A stretch of 64,000 nt of DNA from Reticulitermes speratus (GCA_021186555.1 JAJKFL010000002.1:5221001-5285000), one strand, 5' to 3'. Counted from the stretch's first letter, positions 22,566 to 33,270 are shown. Notes: generated by a model from the sequence alone, not told the origin. Numbers and translations are program-made.

Positions 22566-22898
22566 GAAAATACAATATATACTCTACAAATCTCTAATGT
22601 AAGTCTAGACCTGTTTAGACTAGGCCTATAACAGTTTGTATTCATCAAGAAATTTCTTGTTCTTACATTAAAACGCACTTGTCCTGTTTTGTCGATATTG
22701 CCGACCTGCTATAATTTAGTGCCGATTTTCAAAATAATACCTGTGTAGAAATATATGTGGAAATAAAAGAACAGACGCCTTTGCCCCCTCATTAGTGCAT
22801 GTCGCCGGTTAGGTGATTTCTGCATTCCAGCGCGGCTCTTTCACGGTTTATGCTGCAAATGATTGTGTACTTCTGCCACACTCACGTCTATTATAATA

Positions 22899-22975
22899 CA
22901 AGGCATACACAAAAGAATGGTGCGGTGTGGTGGTTATTTGTGTGTTAACCGCACCATTCGTTTGTGTATGCCCTG
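22899..22975. mobile_element. 77-bp fold-back MITE
   Basis: The inverted arms CAAGGCATACACAAAAGAAT... (28 bp, 22899-22926) and ...CGTTTGTGTATGCCCTG (22948-22975) flank a 21-bp loop. TA lies on both sides (22897-22898, 22976-22977). The TA duplication suggests Tc1/mariner mobilisation. Confidence 0.8.
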
Positions 22976-23613
22976 TAGTAACTGTGTGCATAGTATCTCA
23001 CCAAGAATCTCGGATCATTCGAATTTTTCTCGTAAAATAACACATTGAGAACAAAATACAAATAAAAAGGACGTGACAGGTTATTACATTTAATGTATAA
23101 TTTGAACACTTACAGTACAGTTTCTTTCCCTCAGTGTTGTGTGATTCTTGTTTTCCTTACGCGTTCTTTTCATTCGTAAATACGTATAATTTATAAATTA
23201 TAAGGAGGATGGTTTCGAAAAAAAGAAGAAGAAATGTAATTTGCACATAAAACATCTTGCATGTGAGCAGTTTTGCTTCAGAATCTGTCTTTAAATAATT
23301 CTCGTCCAAATTACGTATTTTCGTTCGGAGTCATTTTATTAAATTGTTGTATACTGGACGATTCACGTCGTCGTTTGAAAGGGCGTCAGTTTATTTGCGC
23401 TCTTCAAATAACGACGCGATGAAAGGACTGGAGCGTCTTCATGGCACCGTTTTGTATTTGGATCTGTGAGGTAGCTCATTGGGTTCGAAAATAAATTTGA
23501 ACGGCTTGTAATAATGAATTCTAAAAAAGGTTGTGACAACGGTGTATAATATTGAGAACCAATTGTCTTCTGGACTTTGTCCATCGTCCTGGATAAAATA
23601 TAAAAATATGAAA

Positions 23614-23655
23614 CCACGACGTTTCGGAAGATGGCTCTTGTTCCGTCTTCAGATG
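23614..23655 (-). ncRNA. Hammerhead-ribozyme-like motif, left arm
   Basis: The minus strand has CTGAAGA, C, GGAA...TTCC with a loop, GAAAC, GTC and GTGG. Stem III is absent (GAAAC runs straight into GTC). Known small hammerheads of this kind act as dimers, so self-cleavage by a monomer is unlikely. Confidence 0.5.
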
Positions 23656-23773
23656 ATGGGAGGGGAGACACCAACTCAGATGGGTCCCTTAGATCTAGCT
23701 AATCCCAATCAGAGGACTTGGTGATTGGGATTAGCTCGATCTAAAGGACCCATCTGATTAGGTGTCTCCCCTC

Positions 23774-23820
23774 CCATTACCTGAAGACGGAAGAAGAGCC
23801 ATCTTCCGAAACGTCGTGGT
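23774..23820 (+). ncRNA. Hammerhead-ribozyme-like motif, right arm
   Basis: The core CTGAAGA is at 23781-23787, followed by one extra C, a 6-bp stem II (GGAAGA/TCTTCC) with a 7-nt loop, GAAAC and GTC. Stem I could form five pairs with wobbles (ATTAC with GTGGT). Stem III has no loop, so a dimer would be needed. Confidence 0.55.
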
Positions 23821-24228
23821 TTTTTATATTTTTTTTTTATATTTTACCCAGGACGATGGACAAAGTCCAAAAGACAATTGGTTCTCAAGGCTTGTAATAA
23901 GTTTCGGTGAACTGTTATAATAGCTGTTACAGTGAATATCATGGCAACACACGACATCGGTAGCATTCTTATATTCAGTTATGATACACAACATAATTAT
24001 GTAGACGCAAGTTGATGGATATGAATTATGAACAGTTGATTTTATATAAGTTCGGAAGTCAGTGTGTTATAAATATTGATATGCGATGAAGTGCTGTGTT
24101 CTCATAATCGTATTTCAAGGACAGTGCTGTTGGAGACGCCGTGACACGCGTTAAGCAGAAATAGGGACTGGGTGTGCAACTAATAGACTAATGACTAATG
24201 TAAGTTTTAAAACTTTCGCGGCGACATG

Positions 24229-24414
24229 ATTCAATATACTCTTCTCGGGCGCACAGCCGCGTCAACTCGTTTGAATACAACGTTTCGGGGACTGGCTCCG
24301 TCCCCATCCTGAGGCAAAACTGATTTTGCCTGAGGATGGGGACGGAGCTAGTCCCCGAAACGTTGTATTCAAACAAGTTGACGCGGCTGTGCGCCCGAGA
24401 AGAGTATATTGAAT
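24229..24414. mobile_element. Fold-back element with paired hammerhead-like motifs, compact
   Basis: Near-perfect inverted arms run from ATTCAATATACTCTTCTCGG (24229) to its complement at 24395-24414. The centre is the palindrome GCAAAACTGATTTTGC. The whole element is 186 bp, essentially two ribozyme-like units plus flanks. Confidence 0.75.
24328..24372 (+). ncRNA. Hammerhead-ribozyme-like motif
   Basis: The order is CTGAGGA, T, GGGGAC...GTCCCC (6-bp stem II), GAAAC and GTT. The mirrored copy in the left arm (24272-24316, minus) reads CTCAGGA, a change at a core base that would be expected to kill activity. Stem I pairing here is weak. Confidence 0.45.
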
Positions 24415-24437
24415 AATGACTAATGACTTGCTGTTTT

Positions 24438-24727
24438 GATGTGGCACGTATGGGGGAGAGAAGTGCATACAGGATTTTGATGGGGAAACCTGACGGAAGA
24501 CCTAGGCATAGATGGAAGGATAATATTAAAAATTTGGCTTAAAGAAATGGGTTGAGCTGGGGCGTGGACAGGATTGGTCTGGTTCAGGGTAGGGACAGGT
24601 GGCGGGCTCTTGTGAATGCGGTAATGAACGTTTTGGTTCCATAAAATGCGGGGAATTTCTTGACTAGTTGAGGAACTGTTAGCTTCTCAAGAAGGACTGT
24701 GCTGCGTGGATTTATTTATTTATTGAG
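24438..24727 (+). pseudogene. LINE C-terminal/3'-end fragment
   Basis: The plus strand has the nucleotide text GCACGTATGGGGGAGAGAAG, GACAGGTGGCGGGCTCTTGT and CTTCTCAAGAAGGACTGTGC in the same order as 61431-61710. It is the conserved end of the ORF plus 3' UTR of the same LINE family, with frameshifts. It starts inside the outer flank of the neighbouring fold-back. Confidence 0.85.
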
Positions 24728-24849
24728 TATATTAAATTAAGAACTCTGTCAGCCAGACTGCTCATCGTCGAATGATTGGATAGTAATGAATAATTAATTG
24801 GAAAGGATGCGAAAGGAAGCGGTCGTGGCCTGTTTAAGGTACTATCGCG

Positions 24850-24975
24850 GCATTTGCCCGAGACACTGAGGAAAATCACAAAATGTTTACGATTGTCAGT
24901 GTAGCGGGCGGTATTCGAACCTGGAGCCTCCGAAATGTAAGTCCAGCGTTATCACTTGAGCGATTTTGTTCGGTC
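24850..24975 (-). other. Possible decayed tRNA-like SINE head
   Basis: On the minus strand a B-box-like GGTTCGAATACCGCC precedes text resembling a tRNA acceptor arm. No A box could be assigned with confidence. Confidence 0.3.
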
Positions 24976-25138
24976 AGCTTTGCTGGAGCGTACAAACGTC
25001 ACGTTGTAGTCTTGCTTGTTAAATGTAAGTTGTACTTCAGCGGGTGGCGCGTGTGTTCGTGCGCTGATGGTCTGGGATGGAACCTTTGGTCGAGTCTGAT
25101 TCGTATTGCATGCAGTTGTGTAGCAGTACTGCTTACAC

Positions 25139-25790
25139 CTCCACCACTACCAACACACATTACCACCACAATTACCACTACCATCACCACCCACCACTAT
25201 TATCCCACCATCACCACTACCATCACCAGCCACCACCATCACCGTCATTCACCATTACCACCCACCAACACCATCATTCATTACCACCATCACCCACCAT
25301 TACCACCACCACCACCACCCATCATCACCACCATCACCCACCATTATCCCCGCCATCACCAGCCACCATCACCGTCATTCACCATCACCACCCACCAACA
25401 CCATCATTCATCATTACCCACCATCACCCACCATTATCCCCACCATCTCCCACCATTATCCCCACCATCACCGTCATTCACCATTACCACCCACCAACAC
25501 CATCATTCACCATTACCACCATCACCCACCATTACCACCATCACCACTACTACCCACCATCATCACCACCATCACCCACCATTATCCCCACCATCACCAA
25601 CCACCACCATCACCGTCATTCACCATTACCACAATCACCACCCACCAACACCATCATTCATCATTACCACCATAACCCACCACCACCACCACCACCATCA
25701 TCACCATCACCCACCATTATCCCCACCATCACCGTCATTCACCATTACCATCATCCCCACTATCACGGTCACCACCCGTCACGTGGTGCT
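25139..25790. repeat. Imperfect (CAC/CAT/TAC)n trinucleotide tract
   Basis: About 650 bp are made of CAC, CAT and TAC triplets, with longer blocks such as ACCACCCACCAACACCATCA repeated at about 130-bp intervals. Frames of 318 and 275 residues encode only Thr/Ile/Pro/His strings and are shadows. Confidence 0.95.
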
Positions 25791-25799
25791 CACATCACG

Positions 25800-27420
25800 G
25801 ATTTGTTTGAACTTGAAAGGCAATTTGCATCAGCATTGAAATTTGGTCAAATACAGTTTGGCTTGCCGGGATTTTTTAGTTCCCCCTTCGAGTGTTACAT
25901 GTAGCTGTGTTAGTATTGGCGACGGTGTTGCTGTCTGTGAACAGCTTGCGTGTTATTGCTGGGCAGTTAACATTGCAGGAAGTTACGAAGTACGAAGTTT
26001 GGGTGGCCTCTGATGGCATAATGTCGCTACCAAATTTGGTGAACATCTGCTGGCTGGTGTAGAATTTGAAATGCAGGACTGAAATGTCACACTGCATGCT
26101 GATCTTACAAGTTGACTTTCTTTCCTTATGAAATAATATACATTAAAACTGCAGAAATGTTTGTAAATGAAGGGACGCGGGTTCTTTTACAGGCAGTCAG
26201 GATGACAGTTTTATTCGAAAAGTGCGTTTGAGATCCACTTTATTATAATGACATTATTTTATTAATTATTCCCACTTAAACGACAACTTCTGTTTATCTA
26301 CAGCGTATGGAAGCCTAGGCCTGTGTCACTGGTGCATATTCTTTATAAATATTGGCTTTCTTATTGTAAACGAGATGCTTTGAAGAAAAGTGAAATCCCA
26401 GTTGCGTTGTTTCCCGTAGGAACAAGCGAAATACTTGCAAACAGTCAGGTTCAGTTGCGTTTCGTAGCAGTGGTTCAGTTGTATAGGTGCCGTGCTGTTT
26501 GTGTTGTGCGATATTTTTTTTATACACCCGTTACTGTCCTGACGATCAGGTATTTTGGATTTGTACGTCTTGACATTTAGTGGTCTGGCCGCATACAGAA
26601 ACCTACCTCACTGCTGTTCTAATTGGCACCTGCACAGCGTTGAGCTTGTAAGCAGATGTGTGGCATGGAGCGAACTTTTGCGTCTTGTATCACGGCGTTT
26701 AAGTCACGGAAATCCGTGGGATGTTCAGTGACAGCTTCACGTGAAGTTTCCCTTTGTTATGTCTTCAATATATCGAGTCCTACTAATAAAGTAATGAAAA
26801 TCGAAACAAAAAAAAAAAAATGGTGCGCCCTGTACTGAGGGTTTCAAAAGAAATATTGCGGTCTTTTGCGGGTTATAATTTCGGAAGAATGGATATTGAG
26901 TCATCGGAGTTGGTCTCCGAAAAGTCGGTTTGTTCGAAGCACTTGACACGTCTGTGAGGCCGAAATTTAATTACATAATGCTCTTTGCTTCCCAGTTTAT
27001 TTTACGATGCTTCATTAGCTACGGTGTTCATTATGAGAATTGTACGGAACATATTTACGCATTGTGTAGGTAAAACGCAGTTTTTTTTTAATGGTACAGT
27101 GGGTGGTACATATCGTTAAATCAGGGCTTTAAGATTTTGGTTTACTCCGGGCACGGTCACAATTACTGACTGACCCAAGGGTTTATCGTGTGTCTTTGTT
27201 TTGGCTGTCACTGGCAACTTGCCTTAAATATTAGAGTTTGTGTTGTAGTGAATTTGTGTAAATGTATGCTTGTTCTACTGGACGTATTCTACTGCCGTTA
27301 TAACCTAGTTCGACTGTATATAAGTATATGTTGTTAAGCATTTGTTTTAAACAAAAATAGCTACATATTGCGTCTTAAAAACATAAATGATGAATATATG
27401 TTATACAATTTGTTTGAAAT
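25800..27420. other. Intronic DNA without recognised features
   Basis: Short frames (for example at 26323-26580) show no family resemblance. An A run lies at 26807-26821. The piece at 27290-27318 (GTTATAACCTAGTTCGACTG) is a solo end of the TA-type MITE family. Confidence 0.5.
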
Positions 27421-27424
27421 GATA

Positions 27425-27465
27425 AAGGCTACGTGTTTCGGCGTAAAATCCGTCATCAGGCATAT
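27425..27465 (-). ncRNA. Hammerhead-ribozyme-like motif with canonical CTGATGA
   Basis: The minus strand reads CTGATGA, C, a poorly paired GG...CC hairpin, GAAA, ACACGT and A. The core is textbook but stem II has only about two pairs. The motif stands alone, without an inverted partner. Confidence 0.45.
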
Positions 27466-27514
27466 TCTATCAAAAAAAGGAATATATGTTGTCGCCCGAC
27501 TTTCGACTGACAGT

Positions 27515-27662
27515 CTGTAATTGAGACTTGTGCTGTACTGACAGTATGTAATTGAGACTTGTGTTGTACTGACAGTATGTAATTGAGACTTGTGCTGTAC
27601 TGACAGTATGTAATTGAGACTTGTGCTGTACTGACAGTATGTAATTGAGACTTGTGCTGTAC
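27515..27662. repeat. 31-bp minisatellite (about 5 units)
   Basis: GACAGTATGTAATTGAGACT repeats every 30-31 bp. It ends directly at the SINE at 27666. Confidence 0.92.
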
Positions 27663-27665
27663 CCA

Positions 27666-27862
27666 CATAACTATGGCCCTGGGGTCGACTTAATCTCTAA
27701 CAGAAATGAGTACCAGGAGTATTTCCTGGGGGGTAAAAGCGGCCGGTGCGTAGGGCTGACAACCTTACCGCCTTCATGTGCCGACTGTCTAGAAATCTGT
27801 GAGCCTCAACCTCCTGGAACCCTAAGGGTCTGTCCAAACCTGTAATGGGGTTGCTTTACCTA
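27666..27862 (+). mobile_element. SINE family 4, head-truncated
   Basis: The body from CTATGGCCCTGGGGTCGAC through CTAACAGAAATGAGTACCAGG to GGTTGCTTTACCT is present. The tRNA head is absent, consistent with 5' truncation during reverse transcription. Confidence 0.87.
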
Positions 27863-27933
27863 AACGTATCATGCAGGGTGGTGCACATGGTAACTCACAA
27901 AGATGGAGCATTTCGCAGCTGTATGTACCTTCT

Positions 27934-28075
27934 TCTTCTTCAATGGCTCGACAGCCCCATGGGGGCCTAGGCCGCCTCATGTTTCGAGGCTTCATGATTA
28001 CAGTTTTAGACACACCACACTCGGTAGGACTCCTATGGACGAGGGACCAGCCCGTCCTAATTACCGGTACTTGAC
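27934..28075 (-). mobile_element. SINE family 2, partial
   Basis: The minus-strand 3' half is present (GGCTCGACAGCCCCAT through CACTCGGTAGGACTCC). It ends before the B box. Confidence 0.85.
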
Positions 28076-28079
28076 TCAA

Positions 28080-28640
28080 CACCAAAGAGGAGGTGATGGT
28101 ACTGTATCAGACGGTACGATCTGTACTGTCATAATGTCTTGAATAAATTTAATGCCACACTGTGTTGCATGTGAGTGCATCCAGCGTGATACGTGTAATT
28201 TGTTATTCAGAATTGGCGTGGTTCGGTTTTTTTTTTAAGTAATACAGTTTCCTGATGAAAGGTCAAAAGTAAAATTGTGTTATACATACAGAATGTTCCG
28301 CATGTCACGTGACATTTGACTTATTTGCGTTTATACCGAGATGTTAAAGTGTGGATGTTTGTTTATTTTTAAATGGGCGTTTTCGCAGTTGGTTTTTTCT
28401 TTTTGAACATGTATTTAAATGTGTTTCTTTCAACCTTTTGCCGTCTTATCCCTTTCTCTGATACGCACGTCTTTATCTTCGCAACGAACTGACTTCCTGT
28501 CTGTATAAATTAACATTTAAGAAAATGAAATGTCTTCAGTCAGGTCTCAGTAACCAAAAGCTCTTTGTTGCTTTTCGACAGAATAAGTTATGGGAAGTAT
28601 CTGCTGTTGTTAGACAAAAGTTTGTTTAAATAATGGTGTT
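28080..28640. other. Intronic DNA without recognised features
   Basis: No supported repeat or exon was seen. Confidence 0.5.
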
Positions 28641-28985
28641 AAATCATCATTATCATCATCTGCGGTGCTACAGCCCTTGAAGGGCCTGGACCTCTGCAAT
28701 AGCCTGCCTGCATCCCTCTCTATCCTCTTATTCCTATTTTCTTCAGATCTTCCTCCAGATCGTCCACCCATCTGTCTGGGCCTTTCCTTCCTCCTGCTAC
28801 CCCCTGGTTGTCCAGTGAAATTTTTCTTTACCACTATTTCTTCTGACATTCTTTGTACATGCCCTGCCCATCTCATTCTTGCCCTTTTTATTTCCACAAC
28901 TATGTCCGGCTTCTGATATAACTGCTGTATTTCGCCATTTGTTCTTATTCTCCATTTCCCCTCCCTCCCTCACTGCTCCATATAT
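28641..28985 (-). pseudogene. LINE C-terminal fragment, second LINE family
   Basis: The minus strand encodes RARMRWAGHVQRMSEE, then RRKERPRQM and RDAGRLLQRSRPFKGC. These match the C-terminal RMRWAGHV...GRPR...W motifs of non-LTR elements, but the sequence differs from the 61-kb family. The tail is an (ATC/ATT)n repeat at 28645-28665. Several frameshifts are present. Confidence 0.75.
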
Positions 28986-29157
28986 TCCAATGGCGTTAAA
29001 TAGGGAACGCTTAAAAAATGTGTATCTCGTATGAATGTTGAGAGATCTAGTTTAATCCCCGCCTGTTCAGAAGATTTGCCCTTTAATCTCAGTTGACACG
29101 CCATTTTTAAATGCCCGTGTTTTCCGTTACCCCTGCCAGGAGAATGTCGAGTTAAAC

Positions 29158-29644
29158 TAGCGGTTCCCAAACTTTTTCGGTCCACCGCCCCCTTGGTTCC
29201 ATATACACACCCACAGCGCCCCTCTGCCTTTTTTAAAAAACATAAATGCGCTTTTGTTTCCACTTTTATTTTGTATTTAAAAAATCGTTTAAATAAAATT
29301 GTAAGAGTTAAACTTAATGTTTTATGTGTTAATTAATAAATTAAAATTTATTATATTTTTTATGATTAACAATAATTCATCTAGCAATAGTTTATTAAAA
29401 AAAATATGTGCTTGAATAAGATTCATAAATTAAAATACTAAGAAATTTAGTTAATTTTTTATTTTTAACACAAAAATTACTTTATTTCAATTTTATTATA
29501 AAAATAAATGCACTATTTGCCTACTAGCGCCCCCCCCCCTGTGATAATAACAGCGCTCCCTTCCACCTCTCGTACCTATTAGCGCCCACCTCGGTAATCC
29601 CACCGCCCCCCAGGGGGCGGTACCGCCCACTTTGGGAACCACTG
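29158..29644. mobile_element. hAT-like MITE, 487 bp
   Basis: The ends are TAGCGGTTCCCAAACTTTTT and, inverted at the right, GGGAACCACTG; this resembles the CAGTGGTTC ends of hAT elements. The flanking 8-mers AGTTAAAC (29150-29157) and AGTTAGAG (29645-29652) match at six of eight positions. The core is very AT-rich and non-coding. Confidence 0.75.
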
Positions 29645-30034
29645 AGTTAGAGCAATAATGAAAGTACTTGCATTACTTCATCTGACAACTGTCGCCTGTC
29701 ACTTCCTGTCGGCTCGCTAAACGTGTTTGATGTGACACAAGTCTCGGAGTCGAAGGCAGCGCCTTCTTTAAATGTGGTGATTAAAGACTTAATATTAACT
29801 GCAATACGTTAAACCAAAACCCTTGGATTCCGGTCCACGGCAGATTGGAAGAACGGCGAATGCTGCGCTGCCTGTTGTCACAGCAAACGGTCTGGGTGAA
29901 AAGTAATGCGGTTTGTCAGATAAAATAATATGGCTGTATTTTATTATAGGCCTAATGGGAGGATTTAATATTTTATTGGTATTAAAAGTTTTATTAGACC
30001 AACATATGTACTATATTCTTATAACCAAGTCAAT

Positions 30035-30082
30035 CACCCCTACATATGTTTCGGCCTATAACAGGCCATCTTCAGGGGGTCA
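30035..30082 (-). ncRNA. Hammerhead-ribozyme-like motif, left arm
   Basis: This is the mirror image of the right-arm motif: CTGAAGA, T, GGCC hairpin, GAAA, ACATATGT and A, with stem I CCCC/GGGG. All paired positions are kept, so both arms look equally capable. Confidence 0.65.
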
Positions 30083-30248
30083 AAGTTTTTTTAACATAGA
30101 CTTTACATCTGTTGTTCAATTTTAAAAAAAAGTTAGTACATCCACGTAAATGTAAAATGAATCTTAGTTGCCAATGGATTTAGGTGTTAAGGTTTATTTG
30201 ACTTTTATGTGGATGTACCAACTTTTTAAAATTGAACAACAGATGTAT

Positions 30249-30672
30249 TTTTTTTTTTTTTTGTATGGCTCGACAGCCCTATATGGGCCTGGGCATCCTC
30301 GTTTCGTCGAGGTTTCATGGTCACACACACATTAGACACACCACAGTCGGTAGGACTCCTCTGGACGAGTGATCAGCCGTCGCAGAGACCTCTACCTGAC
30401 AACGCACAACACTCACAAAAGACAGACATCCATGCCCACGGTGGGATTTTTTTTTTTGGGCTATCCGGGGTTTTTCCCCTTTTGATCCATTTTTGTACTG
30501 TTTAAATCCTTTCGTCCTTCATGTCACTTTACGTTCCATGCTACCGTCCTTACACAAACACAACACTCACAATACACAGACATCCATGCCCCCGGCGGGA
30601 TTCGAACCCACGATCCCAGTAAGCGAGCGGCCGCAGACCCACGCCTTAGACCGCGCGGCCACTGGGATCGGC
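30249..30672 (-). mobile_element. Composite SINE (family 2) with an internal foreign segment
   Basis: On the minus strand there is a full tRNA-like head with A and B boxes, then about 40 bp of body, then about 105 bp of another sequence ending in an A run. The body then restarts, repeating CATGGATGTCTGT and TGTGAGTGTTGTG, and continues to a poly-A tail. The whole block is flanked by ACAACAGATGTAT at 30236-30248 and 30673-30685. One duplication around everything implies a single insertion of an already chimeric RNA, or a later insertion within it. Confidence 0.85.
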
Positions 30673-30704
30673 ACAACAGATGTATAGTCTATGTTTAAAA
30701 AACT

Positions 30705-30755
30705 TTGACCCCCTGAAGATGGCCTGTTATAGGCCGAAACATATGTAGGGGTGAT
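30705..30755 (+). ncRNA. Hammerhead-ribozyme-like motif, right arm, well formed
   Basis: Stem I is ACCCC (30708-30712) with GGGGT (30748-30752). The core CTGAAGA starts at 30713. After one extra T, stem II is GGCC (30721-30724) with GGCC (30732-30735). GAAA is at 30736-30739. Stem III is ACA with TGT and a 2-nt loop (30739-30746), and A at 30747 is the cleavage-site base. The extra base between the core and stem II departs from the standard hammerhead. Confidence 0.7.
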
Positions 30756-30807
30756 TGACTTGGTTATAAGAATATAGTGCATATGTTGGTGTAATAAAAC
30801 TTTTAAT

Positions 30808-31489
30808 TAGTAACAAGGGGCACGGTGAATATAACGTGAAATTTTATTGATATGTTCGAAAGACTTATAGTGTTGTAATGCGACAGAAACACAATTAATG
30901 GCCACTGCGTACTGAAATTATTTGACCAGAGCGTATAAACACTGAGACGTGTTACGTGTACACAGCGAACTGTCTGTTCATTCCCCTCAGAATATTTTTT
31001 ACCAGGACACGCCGTATAACGGAATTGATCGATTTACATAATTTTTTTTTTTTTTACACATTGTATGTAAATTAGGGTGGGCTGTGTTCGGTCTCCCAAC
31101 ATTTCCCTATCATTTTGTTGCCAACTTCACAAAACCCAAACGTTATGCCACGTTTTAATAATGCGAGTTAGTTTTTTTTTGTCTTATTGAACTTGGCTGA
31201 ATAACAAAAGAATTTGTGTGAACTTAACGAACATCGGAACACAGGAAACATGTAAAGCATAGACTGACATGCGTGGGTAAAAGTTCGTGAGAGATTTGAA
31301 GGATCAGAGGCGTTATAGAGGTCTTTGAAACAAAAGAACTTAGTTGAAAGGAAGCAATGATTACAAAATAGTGGTGACTTGCGGTTTTATAGACTTTGCT
31401 CGGTTAAGTAAATCACTGAAATGGTTTGATATCAGTTTTTCTGAAGCAAATACAAATACTTGTAGTAGAATTGCCCTTAAAACTTGAAG
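30808..31489. other. Intronic DNA without recognised features
   Basis: No exon or repeat was recognised. Confidence 0.5.
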
Positions 31490-31795
31490 AATTTCACTTT
31501 TATTGAACACAAAGACGCCTTACCATTTCCGCAAGTTACGGTCATGGGTCTGTAGCCCGAGTCAATTGCATCCTGCCTACACCATAACACAGTATTTATC
31601 AGAGGATCAATTTTAATATTCTTCCATTTACTCTTAGGTCTCCCAAATTATCTCTTCCCTTGAAGTTCTCCGATCAGAATTGTGAAAGTCACCGTCTTTC
31701 CAATGTGGACTACATGTCCCGTCCACTCAAGCAAATCAGATATTGGTTGAGTCAGATTGTACAGGAGGCTGCGTCTGCTTGACGCCTTGACCAAC
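31490..31795 (-). pseudogene. LINE C-terminal fragment, decayed
   Basis: The minus strand encodes LEWTGHVVHIGKTVTFTIL, then FGRPKSKWKN, matching the WAGHV...GRP..RW order of LINE C-termini. Stops and frameshifts are frequent. Confidence 0.6.
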
Positions 31796-32969
31796 CCATC
31801 ACTTCTTTCTTTTGTTTGTTATTTGAGAATTTGGCATTCGAAATAGAACTTATCCGTGCTGAGTAGCTTTACTGGAGTAGGTGGAGTACGAGAGAAATAT
31901 GACTGACATTTGTACATGCTGGTTTAGCCTTCGTTGATTGTTCGCTGCTGCTGTAAAGGACGGACAGACAGACAGACAGCAGGTGCTGAAAGGTGAGCTG
32001 ACCGTCGCAGCAGCTGTATTTATCGCGTCGTCTTACTGCACCTAACATGTCGGTGTTGTACTTCCGAAAGGTTTCGTAATAGCACGAAAAATTGTGTGAT
32101 TTTAGCGTGTGTTTTGTGTGTTGGTAAAAATAACAGACATTTGCCTACCCAATTGTAAATTAAATCTCACTTAGTTGCCTATAAAATTATTATTTGTGAT
32201 TGAAAATTTTTTTTTTTAGTTTTTAGGTTGTTACTTCCTTATTTAACCACGGCGATTCAGTTTATTAGTTTTTTATATGGTTATTGACCAACGGCGATTC
32301 AGGTGTTCTGGGTTTGTGGTATCGAATAAGATGGATGATGATGAATCATGAAAAAGAAAGGATTTGGAAGGAGACTGTGGTAGTCTGTAGGTATCACATA
32401 CAAAGGTGATGTGCCGAAAATGTTCTGTATTTGTATACAAAAGGTACAGGTTTCGAATCTCATCCCGGTTACTTGTTATTCGGAGTTTATTGTGTCAGGC
32501 AAGTGTAGTGATAGTAAGCTACCTTCAGAGTGATCGAGATGTCTGCCCACTGCTAGTTAGCTTCCCGCTACACGCTGCAGAGTCTCGAATGGGATCGCGA
32601 AGCGTTTAAAGTCCAGGAAACGTGCAAAATGGCATCTTGACTGTTGTCTGGAAAACGAGGAAACAGTTCTGTTAGTTCCCTGCCCGAGATGCGAACTGAA
32701 TACCTGGAGAAAGCAACATAGAAAGCAAAGAAATGAGCGATCAATCATCAAGAGGGAAAGACGTGAAGAAGAAGAAGAAGAAGAAGAGGAAATTCAGAAA
32801 GAAACAGGAAACGGAGGGCAGGGAGACAGCATAAACGAAGAAAGATAAAGAATGAAGAAAAACCGATGAAACAGAGAAGGAAAGAATTGAAATAAAGAAA
32901 CGGCACATGAAAAGAACGAAGCAGAGGAGGAGGATTGAGGAGGAAAGATTGAAATCACGTAATTAATGT
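31796..32969. other. Intronic DNA with a purine-rich stretch
   Basis: A (GAA)n microsatellite at 32766-32790 lies in a purine-rich tract of about 200 bp (32755-32955). No exon was recognised. Confidence 0.6.
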
Positions 32970-32981
32970 AGAATCACAGCT

Positions 32982-33226
32982 TCTTCTTCCAATGGCGCAA
33001 CAGCCCTTAGTGGGCCAGGGCCCCCTCATTATCGAGGCTTCACGATCACACTCAAACACATCAAACTCGTTAGGACTCCTCTGGAAGAGTGATCACCCGA
33101 CGGAGAGACCTCTACCTGACACAAGAGACAGAAATCCATGCCCCTCGACGGGATTCGAACCCACAATCCCAGCAAGCGAACGGCGGCAGACCCCACGCCT
33201 TAGACCGCTTGGCCACTGGGATCTGC
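32982..33226 (-). mobile_element. SINE family 2, full length
   Basis: The minus strand has the head (CAGTGGCCAAGCGGTCTAAG), the B box and the body. It is flanked by AGAATCACAGCT (32970-32981) and AGAATCATAGCT (33227-33238). The right copy is also the left duplication of the neighbouring LINE fragment. Confidence 0.92.
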
Positions 33227-33236
33227 AGAATCATAG

Positions 33237-33238
<2 letters not shown>

Positions 33239-33270
<32 letters not shown>

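Larger units (their letters stand above)
23552..23888. mobile_element. Fold-back element with paired hammerhead-like motifs
   Basis: The arms are long inverted copies: TTGAGAACCAATTGTCTTCT at 23552 is mirrored at the right end by ACAATTGGTTCTCAA. The centre is a short loop near 23715-23730. Each arm carries a hammerhead-like motif directed outward from the centre (23614-23655 minus, 23774-23820 plus). No coding sequence fits inside. It may be a non-autonomous derivative of a Penelope-like element, or an inverted duplication of one terminal repeat. Confidence 0.7.
29981..30807. mobile_element. Fold-back element with paired hammerheads, interrupted by SINEs
   Basis: The outer arms ATTAAAAGTTTTATTA (29981-29996) and its complement (30792-30807) continue inward through ribozyme-like motifs on both arms. 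An inner inverted repeat (30113-30155 with 30208-30247) lies in the left half. A SINE block with a 13-bp target duplication separates the arms. Without the SINE the element would be about 390 bp. Confidence 0.8.

Noticed and set aside
24883-25904. 318- and 275-residue His/Pro/Thr-rich frames
   Set aside because: They consist almost wholly of (CAC/CAT/TAC)n simple sequence in two phases.
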